This document shows, piece by piece, positions 1 through 5,902 of a DNA stretch of 13,039 nt (positions are counted from its first letter, which is position 1; each line of letters starts with the position of its first letter). Both the position numbers and the translations under genes were made by a program. Origin of the DNA: Cyanobacteria bacterium HKST-UBA02 (GTDB taxonomy: Bacteria; Cyanobacteriota; Vampirovibrionia; Obscuribacterales; Obscuribacteraceae); NCBI GenBank assembly GCA_020431945.1, contig JAGQHH010000135.1:1-13039 (forward strand), given 5' to 3'. The notes below the pieces were generated by a model. That model searched no databases and was not told where the DNA came from. It saw nothing but the letters and a program-made list of their open reading frames with translations.

Positions 1-400
1 GCTGGGGGTTCTCTTCGGTCTCGAGCACGCTTCTCAGAGCATTCTCGGTGATCACCATGACTCTCTGGTTGAGGTCGTGCGCTTCTTGAAGTCTGCCGAG
101 GAGGAGCTTCCGGCTGGCCAGAGAATCACCTACCGAGGCGAGCAGAAGGTTGTTGCCCTGTTTCTTCACGATGTCCATGGTCACTTCGGCGAGCTCGAGT
201 GCGCGCCCGGGGTTGCCTGTGTACATCAGGCAGCGGTCGATTACCCGGAGGATCTGAATGTCGAAAAAGGTGGCGTCCGGTTTTCCCCGGGGGAGCACGC
301 CCGCTCTCATGAGATACCGCTCCCCCAGCCTGACGGCGAGACCGTACTTGCCCCGGTTCTCCAGGATACGCAGGAATTTGTAGACCAGTTCGGAGAGCAT
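1..400 (-). CDS. TPR-like helical protein, 3' part beyond window edge
   Basis: The reading frame is open from an ATG at 400 to the window edge, giving about 133 residues with no stop, so the C-terminus lies outside. The protein starts MLSELVYKFLRILENRGKYG. It is made of regularly spaced amphipathic helices with TPR-like features, such as a repeat around 'MYTGNPGRALELAE' and another around 'GRLQEAHDLNQR'. This suggests a tetratricopeptide scaffold or adaptor, partner unknown. The start is well defined because an in-frame TGA lies one codon upstream of the ATG; the Shine-Dalgarno is weak (GGTGGAAAAG). It is the last gene of a leftward run and sits beyond the terminator of the small gene at 535-780, so it probably has its own promoter (448-476). 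No catalytic motif is visible. The TPR call rests on pattern only. Confidence 0.7.
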   Translation of the reverse strand, partial: MLSELVYKFLRILENRGKYGLAVRLGERYLMRAGVLPRGKPDATFFDIQILRVIDRCLMYTGNPGRALELAEVTMDIVKKQGNNLLLASVGDSLASRKLLLGRLQEAHDLNQRVMVITENALRSVLETEENPQ

Positions 401-447
401 GATTCATCTTTTCCACCGTCTGCGACCGGATAATCCCGATTCTCTCA

Positions 448-476
448 ACTATAGAAAGAAGTAGATATTGGATAAA
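448..476 (-). promoter_or_regulatory. Possible sigma70-type promoter for the left-edge TPR gene
   Basis: On the minus strand a TATAGT (-10, five of six consensus bases) lies 17 bases downstream of a weak TTTATC (-35). Initiation would fall near position 441, giving a leader of about 40 bases before the ATG at 400. The -35 overlaps the T-run of the upstream terminator. The box spacing is good but the -35 is poor, so this is tentative. Confidence 0.35.
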
Positions 477-519
477 AAGGAAACCCCGGAGGGCATGGGC
501 AAGCCCATGCTCTCCGGGG
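471..519 (-). terminator. Rho-independent terminator after the small acidic gene
   Basis: Arms 484-499 and 504-519 pair in a 16-base stem around a 4-base loop. Read leftward, the stem is followed by a T-rich tail (TTTCCTTTTTATCC). One position (492/511) is an A-C mismatch in the leftward RNA. The hairpin begins 15 bases after the stop codon of the 535-780 gene and separates it from the next gene. Confidence 0.85.
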
Positions 520-534
520 GAAAGTCTCGTTACG

Positions 535-780
535 CTATTCCCGCGGGAAGAGCGTCAGGACCGTCGGGTGACCCTTGTACTCGCCGGGGGCGGGCACGTC
601 CTTCATCTTCTCGGGGATTTCGGTCTCGTCGAAGTTGAGGTAGTCGACATAGACGACGATGAACTCGCCGTCGGCCCAGGCGTCGAGGACGATGGAGCCC
701 TCTTTGACGAATTCCTGCTTGAACGCAGCCACCGCCGCTTCGAGGTCGATCTTCTCGGGGGTGTTTTCCTTGGTGGACAT
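535..780 (-). CDS. Small acidic protein of unknown function (81 aa)
   Basis: This small gene has a clear Shine-Dalgarno (AGAGAGGA, about 9 bases before the ATG at 780) and a strong terminator right after its TAG, so it is very probably expressed. The product is hydrophilic and rich in Glu and Asp. It has an N-terminal amphipathic helix around 'DLEAAVAAFKQEFVKEG', a short beta-like stretch 'EFIVVYVDYL', and a Pro/Gly-rich tail 'VPAPGEYKGHPTVLTLFPRE'. It has no signal peptide, membrane segment, cysteine pair or recognisable catalytic motif. I do not recognise the family. It follows the TPR gene (868-1692) in the same direction with an 87-base gap that contains a hairpin repeat, so it could be co-transcribed with it. 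Confidence 0.8.
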   Translation of the reverse strand: MSTKENTPEKIDLEAAVAAFKQEFVKEGSIVLDAWADGEFIVVYVDYLNFDETEIPEKMKDVPAPGEYKGHPTVLTLFPRE

Positions 781-816
781 TATTGCCAGATCCTCTCTGG
801 ATGTTTGTTGCGGGCA

Positions 817-853
817 GGGACGCCACCACCATTGATGGCGTCCCGAAAGCTTC
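817..853 (-). repeat. Hairpin repeat copy 1, downstream of TPR gene
   Basis: The arms GGGACGCCA (817-825) and TGGCGTCCC (836-844) form a 9-bp stem with a 10-base loop, flanked by GAAAGCTTC (845-853). A second copy lies at 1729-1765. The two share the loop, most of the stem and the flank, but the pair 820/841 is A-T here and G-C in the other copy. Read leftward, the element starts 15 bases after the stop codon of the 868-1692 gene. It lacks a U-tract (the next bases are TGCCCGC), so it may act as a 3'-end stabiliser or processing site and not as a terminator. Confidence 0.75.
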
Positions 854-867
854 AGCCGGTTGCGTCC

Positions 868-1692
868 CTAGATGGGACAGGCATCCGGCGGGAGAATTGA
901 CTCTGCCTTTTCGCGAAAGCGTCTGGCCCGCGCTTCATAAATCTGGGACCGCAGGTTCCAGAGATAGGCGCAGTCCGGCGTGTTCTCGCCAAAGCGCTTG
1001 AGTCCGTCTTTGACGATGCGCTCGGCGCGATCGAGCTTGCCGATTTCGAGGTTGCGACCGGCAGCGTGGGTCCAGGCGCTGATGCTCTCGGGTTCCGAGG
1101 AGGCAGTCGCCTGTGCCATCTTGAGAGCGCGCTCGGCCCGTGTCAGGGCTTCTTTATTCAAGCCGGCACGGCCGTACATGGCGCTGACATTGGTGAGGTT
1201 GGCGCGCAGAGATTCGGCATTGCCGTTGCGCTCCCATACCGCGATCGCTTTCTCGTACCAAGCCAGGGCTTGTTGCTGTCGCCGTGGCTTGTTCGCTTTC
1301 CGGCACCGGGCGAAGAAATCCAGGAAGGACATCTGAAGGTAGGCATCAGCCATGTCTTCGCTGTCCGGAGCAAGTTTCTCCAGAAGCACGATGGCTTGGC
1401 GAAGCTTCTTGCGAGCGCCGCGCCCGTCTTTGCCTCTGGCAAGCTCCCGGGCTGCATCTTTGAGCATGCCGGCGCCCAGGACGTCGTCGAATATGTAGGA
1501 TGCCATGCCCAGCGGTATTTCCTTGTCGCCGAGGAGGAGCACTGCTCTGGCATTGCCGCTTTGCTTCGGCGTCTCGAACTCGAGAACCGGGGTTTCGCCT
1601 GCTGCGAAGTCCCGGGTGAATAGCTCCTTGTCGTTGTAGGTGACGCGAATCTTTGCTGGGGTGGTCAGGGGGTCGACCATCTCAATGCGCAT
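868..1692 (-). CDS. TPR repeat protein (274 aa)
   Basis: The N-terminal 70 or so residues look beta-rich ('KIRVTYNDKELFTRDF', 'PVLEFETP', 'ARAVLLLGDKEIPL'). From about residue 75 to the end the protein is alpha-helical with TPR character, for example 'QQALAWYEKAIAVWERNG', 'NKEALTRAERALKMA' and 'GKLDRAERIVKDGLKRFGE', which keep the TPR pattern of small and large hydrophobic positions. It ends DACPI. There is no signal peptide or transmembrane segment, so it is probably a cytoplasmic protein-protein interaction module. The ATG at 1692 has an upstream AAGGA about 9 bases away. The gene starts 86 bases after the stop of the NadE-PncA gene, across hairpin repeat copy 2. Its link to NAD metabolism is unproven, and the partner cannot be inferred. 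Confidence 0.82.
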   Translation of the reverse strand: MRIEMVDPLTTPAKIRVTYNDKELFTRDFAAGETPVLEFETPKQSGNARAVLLLGDKEIPLGMASYIFDDVLGAGMLKDAARELARGKDGRGARKKLRQAIVLLEKLAPDSEDMADAYLQMSFLDFFARCRKANKPRRQQQALAWYEKAIAVWERNGNAESLRANLTNVSAMYGRAGLNKEALTRAERALKMAQATASSEPESISAWTHAAGRNLEIGKLDRAERIVKDGLKRFGENTPDCAYLWNLRSQIYEARARRFREKAESILPPDACPI

Positions 1693-1723
1693 TTGGATTC
1701 GTCCTTGAGTTGGATAGGCTTGC

Positions 1724-1755
1724 GGAAAAGGGCGCCACCACCATTGATGGCGCCC
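1724..1755 (-). terminator. Possible terminator/attenuator after the NAD operon
   Basis: Read leftward, the hairpin of repeat copy 2 is followed by CCCTTTTCCGC, a short T-run typical of a modest intrinsic terminator. It lies about 25 bases after the NadE-PncA stop and just before the TPR gene, so it could end the NAD operon or reduce read-through into 1692-868. The T-run is short, so partial read-through is likely. Confidence 0.5.
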
Positions 1756-1765
1756 CGAAAGCTTC
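1729..1765 (-). repeat. Hairpin repeat copy 2, downstream of NadE-PncA gene
   Basis: This copy aligns base by base with copy 1 (817-853). It keeps the shared core CGCCACCACCATTGATGGCG and the flank GAAAGCTTC (1757-1765). The stem pair 1732/1753 is G-C where copy 1 has A-T, so the change is compensated. The outermost pair of copy 1 is lost here (A1729 against C1756). In both copies the element sits within a few tens of bases of the stop codon of a leftward gene. Confidence 0.75.
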
Positions 1766-1778
1766 GACCGTTCCCGGG

Positions 1779-4682
1779 TCAGGCCAGCTTGGGAAGGATG
1801 TCGATCATGTCGACGACCTTGATGTTCTTCGCCTCGAGGTCGGAGAAGTGCTGCTCCTCGTCGCTCAGAGCGCGAACACCGTCCCGGACGACCCGGACCT
1901 TGATCTTCTTGCCCTTGAATTTCTCGGCGGCCAGGTCGAAACCAGTCCAGGAGACGCAGTAGCCGAGAGCGAGACCGACCAGGTCGACCTGGATCTCATC
2001 GGCACCGAGCCGCTCGGCTTCCGCCACCAGCCATTCGACGAAGCCGGTGGACTTGCCGAGGAAGGGGAACTTCCGGCGGATGCTGCGCTTGGCCTTGCGA
2101 CCGTTGTCGTAGAGCCCGCTGTAGGAGTCGACCCGCTTGTCCTGGCCTTTCTTGAAGGTGGCTGCCACCATGGACCGATCGAGGTCGGGGTGGAAGCCGT
2201 TGCCCGAAGGACCTTCGCGGCCGTCGATGCCGTGGTCGGTCCAGAGACGCTGCTCGACGCCGTTGAGGATGATCACGTCGGCGAAGGGCTGCTTGCCTTC
2301 GTGTTGCGAGGCGAAGGAGCCATGGTCTTCCGGATGGGCGTCCTGGAAGTCGACCACCAGATCGTATTCGTCAGAGCGCGAGAGGGCGTTGGCCACGGGC
2401 ACGACCTTGTGTCCGTCAGGCACCGGCAGGGTGCCGTAAGGCATGAACGTGTCGAGGATGTCGACACGGCCGAGGACGCGCAGGACTTTGACTTCCTTGC
2501 CGCGCCGTTTCACTGTCTTCAAAGTGATGGCTTTACTCATGGAGGTTTTTTCCGTGGTTGCGATTGACCGGCTGCCTTCCGGCTGCCAGTCGATTTCGGA
2601 TGGTGCGCCGGCGACATATGCCTCGAGCTCGGCGATGAAGGCGTCGGGCGCCGTATCGCTGGGCATGTGGCAGTCGTAGCGCGGGTTGAGGCTCACCGAG
2701 CCGAGCTTCACACCGTCAGGCTGGCAGGAGTGCTTGAAGCGCTGGGTGATGAAACGCCAGACATACTGCCTGAGACAGGTGAGGATTCCGGCGACGGAGT
2801 AGTCCTCTTTGAACCTGGCCTGGCTGGTCAGGTAGAGAATCTTGCTGGGAGCGCTTCCCCACCTCACCCAGTGGTAGAGGAAGAAGTCGCGCAGGTCCTT
2901 GGGACCGAGAGAGTCGTTGGACTTCTGGTGCTGCTGACCGTCCTTGCCCACAGGCAGAAGCTCAGGCGTCTCGGCGGTGGCGGCGATGTCGTTGAGGACA
3001 TCCACCAGTTCGCCTTCGGCCTCGTTGGCTGCCACCCAGCGGATGAGCAGCGCGATGAGCGTCTTCGCCACGCCCGGATTTACCGAGTACATGGACATGT
3101 GGTCGGCGTTATAGGTACACCAGCCGGCGGCAAGCTCGGTGAGCGTGCCGGTGCCGAGCACGAAGCCCGCATTCATCAGGATGTCGGTGCGGGCTCGGGC
3201 CTGCTTGTTCTCGAAGTCGAGATCCTGGCTGCCCACGGGCAGCTCACGCAGGCGCTCGACGAAGTCCTCGGTGGACAGCCCATCGAGATTGATACCGAAG
3301 GGCTTTTTGCCTTCCTGACGCCAGGCCAGCAGGCAGCGCTCCTTGATGTCCACCTCTTTGACAGTGACGCCTTCCAGCTGCATGAGCTTCATGGCGTTGT
3401 TATAGGTCCGGCTGGTGGTGCCGAACCCCGGCATGGTGAAGCAGTGCAGCAGGTGGCGGGGAATGCCCAGCTCATCGAACGCCTTGACGGCGACAAGGAG
3501 CATCTGGGTCGAGTCGGCGCCGCCGGAGATGCCGCCCACCGCCATGGCCTTGCCGGAGGCGGTGAGGTCGGCCACCACTTTGTCGCGGCCGCCCCGGAGC
3601 TTGATCAAGTAGCGCAGACGTGTCTTGAGCGCCCGCACCTGGATCTTGAAGACCTGGCGGCAGCGCTTGTTGAGCGTCTCGGGATCCTGGGGCACGAAGG
3701 GATAGGCGTCCAGCCGCCGGGCGAGCTCATCCGGAAGGGAACCGGCTTCGAGGTCGAACTCGATGCGGTCGAAATCCAGGAGTGGTGCGAAGGCACGCCG
3801 GCAGTCATGGAAAGTGCCGTCCCGCATGCGCTCGTGCACGACGTGCTGGACGTCGACATCGGCGTACCGGAAAGGCTCGGACTCCGAAAGGGGCTCGGCT
3901 TCGCTGAGGATACCGCCGAGTTCCCCGATCAGGAGCTGTCCGCCGTAGACCAGGTCGGTGGTGGACTCGCCATCACCGGCGGAGGCATAGGCGTAGACTG
4001 CCTGGGACTGAGCCGAGTGCGCAGCCACCATGCTGCGCCGGTATTCGTCCTTGGCCACCAGCTCGTTGCTGGCGGAGAGATTGAAGAGCACCGTGGCGCC
4101 ACCGAGGGCCTGGAGGCGGTGAGGCGGGATTACCGCCCAGCCGTCCTCGCAGACTTCGATGCCGAATACGAGACCGGGGAAGTCCCTGGCCTCGAAGAGC
4201 AGGTCGGTGCCGATCCGGACTTTCTGCCCGCACAGCGTGATGAAACGCTTCTTCAACTTGTCGCCCCGGGTGAACCAGAGCTTTTCGTGGAATTCGCCTG
4301 CATTGGGCAGATAGGTCTTGGGCACGACACCCAGGATCTTGCCCCGGCAGACGACCACGGCGCAGTTGAAGAGCTCGCCGTCGAACTCGATGGGAGCACC
4401 GACGAGGAGGACGCCCGAAAAGTCGGTGCGCGAGGCTTCGACGATTCTGGCGATGGATGTGAGGGCGTCCCTGCGCAAGACTTCCGAGCGGAAGTGGTTG
4501 GCGCAGGTGTAAGCCGTGACACCGAGCTCGTTGAGGACGAGGAAGTTGGCTCCCACGTCCTGAGCCCGCTTCATCATGGCGATGATGCGGTCGGTGTTAT
4601 AAGCGCAATTGCCCACCTCGACATCGTGGCTGCCCACGGCGATGCGGACAAAGCCGAACTGGCTTCGTTGTGTTTTTGTCAT
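1779..4682 (-). CDS. nadE-pncA: NadE-PncA fusion: glutamine-dependent NAD+ synthetase with C-terminal nicotinamidase
   Basis: The 967-residue product contains two enzymes. Residues 1-690 are a full glutamine-dependent NAD+ synthetase: an N-terminal nitrilase-type glutaminase with E52, K122 (in PKTYLP) and C178 (in EVCEDGW), then an ATP-pyrophosphatase synthetase domain with the SGGADS P-loop at 386-391. Length and motif order match the roughly 680-residue mycobacterial NadE. Residues 715-967 match PncA nicotinamidase of the isochorismatase superfamily: catalytic D741, K845 ([13 protein letters not shown]) and C909 (GLALGYCV), and metal ligands D781, H783 and H817. The frame is continuous across the linker. 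M715 (ATG at 2540) sits where a free PncA would begin but has only a weak upstream GGA. The ATG at 4682 has a good GAGGGA Shine-Dalgarno, 37 bases after the PRPP synthetase stop. It would catalyse the first and last steps of nicotinamide-to-NAD salvage, in the cytoplasm. Confidence 0.93.
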   Translation of the reverse strand: MTKTQRSQFGFVRIAVGSHDVEVGNCAYNTDRIIAMMKRAQDVGANFLVLNELGVTAYTCANHFRSEVLRRDALTSIARIVEASRTDFSGVLLVGAPIEFDGELFNCAVVVCRGKILGVVPKTYLPNAGEFHEKLWFTRGDKLKKRFITLCGQKVRIGTDLLFEARDFPGLVFGIEVCEDGWAVIPPHRLQALGGATVLFNLSASNELVAKDEYRRSMVAAHSAQSQAVYAYASAGDGESTTDLVYGGQLLIGELGGILSEAEPLSESEPFRYADVDVQHVVHERMRDGTFHDCRRAFAPLLDFDRIEFDLEAGSLPDELARRLDAYPFVPQDPETLNKRCRQVFKIQVRALKTRLRYLIKLRGGRDKVVADLTASGKAMAVGGISGGADSTQMLLVAVKAFDELGIPRHLLHCFTMPGFGTTSRTYNNAMKLMQLEGVTVKEVDIKERCLLAWRQEGKKPFGINLDGLSTEDFVERLRELPVGSQDLDFENKQARARTDILMNAGFVLGTGTLTELAAGWCTYNADHMSMYSVNPGVAKTLIALLIRWVAANEAEGELVDVLNDIAATAETPELLPVGKDGQQHQKSNDSLGPKDLRDFFLYHWVRWGSAPSKILYLTSQARFKEDYSVAGILTCLRQYVWRFITQRFKHSCQPDGVKLGSVSLNPRYDCHMPSDTAPDAFIAELEAYVAGAPSEIDWQPEGSRSIATTEKTSMSKAITLKTVKRRGKEVKVLRVLGRVDILDTFMPYGTLPVPDGHKVVPVANALSRSDEYDLVVDFQDAHPEDHGSFASQHEGKQPFADVIILNGVEQRLWTDHGIDGREGPSGNGFHPDLDRSMVAATFKKGQDKRVDSYSGLYDNGRKAKRSIRRKFPFLGKSTGFVEWLVAEAERLGADEIQVDLVGLALGYCVSWTGFDLAAEKFKGKKIKVRVVRDGVRALSDEEQHFSDLEAKNIKVVDMIDILPKLA

Positions 4683-4719
4683 AGAAATCCCTCAGGGGGC
4701 AGAGCCCCTTTCCTGGAGG

Positions 4720-5883
4720 TTAGGTCCGCTTCGCCTTCCCCTTCACCAGGGTCGAGGTCAGAAGCGAGGAAATCGAGACAACATTCAGGAAGTCGCTCGC
4801 CAGTTCCAGCGCACGCGGGTGGCTGTCCGTGACGATGATGCGAGCGAACTTGCCCGAGTCTTCGATGCGCTTGACGGCATCCAGAGGCAGGATGCCGTGG
4901 GTGGAGATTGCCGCCACTGCCTTGGCGCCTTTCTTGAGATAGGCGTCGGCAGCGCCGATCAGGCTGCCGCCGGTGCGGATCATGTCATCGTAGATGATCA
5001 CGATCTGCCCTTCGACGTTGGCGCTGATATCGAGCACTTCGGTGGTGGCGCCACCGGTGCGGCGCTTGATGATGAAAGCCGGATGGACGGGCAGCTTCAG
5101 GGCTGCCATGTCTCGGGCCAGGGACTCGACCCACTTGGCGCGACCGGCGTCGGTGGAGGCCAGGCAGAACTGGTCGAGGTCCACCTCGACCTCTTCGGGC
5201 TTCCGGTCCTTCGCCTTCTTCAGGGCCTGGTCGACGTCAGGTGTGCTGCAGGTGATCACCCTGACCTTCGCCAGAGGACCTTCTCCGCTCTTGTCTGCGG
5301 CTGCGGCGGGGTCCACTACCAGGTCTGCCACTTCCTCGGTCTGGCAGTGCCGGGCGAGCTGCTGCGCCGCCTCGATCACCACCGGCTTGGCATAGACGTG
5401 CCGGGCCACGAGGTTGCCCTCGAAGTAGTACGGGATGCCTTCCGAGTGCAGGTCCACCAGGTAGATGCGATTGCCGCCGGGAGCCTTGGGAATCGACGAG
5501 AGCAGGCGAGCCCGGTATTTGGCCGGGGTCGCTTCACCCTGGATGACGGCGCGCTCCTGGGTGGAGTAGCCGAAATAAGGGACCACGAGCTTGAGCCTGC
5601 CGGCGAAATTGTCCACCAGCATATTGCCCAGGTCGAAAAGCTCCATGGTTTCGCGGTCGTCGATGGTGCCGCCGAGGAGAATCACCTCGCGGTCTTCGAC
5701 GTCGCTCTGGAGGCAGCGGTAGCGCTCGCCGTCCGGAAACGGCTTGTCCTCGGTCTGAAGAGTGCCGTCCTTGGCGATGGACCGGGCCAGCTTACCTGCC
5801 TCGAAAAGACCGGAGCTCATCATCGCGTCCCTCAGGGACTGATAACTTCCGGTCGCGAACAGAATCGGTTTGCGGTAGCTCAT
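4720..5883 (-). CDS. prs: Divergent ribose-phosphate pyrophosphokinase (PRPP synthetase), 387 aa
   Basis: It makes PRPP from ribose 5-phosphate and ATP, the co-substrate that NAPRT needs. Family motifs appear in order: FPDGERY (49-55, usual FSDGE), VPYFGYSTQER (101-111, usual PYFGYARQDR), DLHSEGIPYYF (144-154), IIKRR (271-275) and the PRPP loop DDMIRTGGSL (299-308, usual DDMIDTAGT). Typical bacterial Prs is about 315 residues; the excess comes largely from a charged stretch around residues 180-235 ('DQALKKAKDRKPEEVEVD'). The motif drift and insertion mean it is probably not the housekeeping copy but a pathway-dedicated paralogue (inference). The ATG at 5883 has AAAGG about 7 bases upstream and lies 19 bases after the previous stop, so translation is likely coupled within the operon. 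Confidence 0.9.
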   Translation of the reverse strand: MSYRKPILFATGSYQSLRDAMMSSGLFEAGKLARSIAKDGTLQTEDKPFPDGERYRCLQSDVEDREVILLGGTIDDRETMELFDLGNMLVDNFAGRLKLVVPYFGYSTQERAVIQGEATPAKYRARLLSSIPKAPGGNRIYLVDLHSEGIPYYFEGNLVARHVYAKPVVIEAAQQLARHCQTEEVADLVVDPAAAADKSGEGPLAKVRVITCSTPDVDQALKKAKDRKPEEVEVDLDQFCLASTDAGRAKWVESLARDMAALKLPVHPAFIIKRRTGGATTEVLDISANVEGQIVIIYDDMIRTGGSLIGAADAYLKKGAKAVAAISTHGILPLDAVKRIEDSGKFARIIVTDSHPRALELASDFLNVVSISSLLTSTLVKGKAKRT

Positions 5884-5902
5884 AGCTTGCCTTTCGATTG
5901 GG

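Noticed and set aside
126..416. Leftward 96-residue frame at the left edge
   Set aside because: It is out of frame with the helical protein starting at 400, and its product is Arg/Pro-rich with no structure-like pattern.
1653..2567. Rightward open frame antisense to the PncA part
   Set aside because: The PncA catalytic and metal residues are all on the leftward strand; the antisense product is only a shadow.
2667..4832. Very long rightward open frame antisense to the NadE part
   Set aside because: It mirrors the strongly supported NadE gene. GC-ending codons on the coding strand remove stops on the opposite strand; the translation is low-complexity and matches no family.
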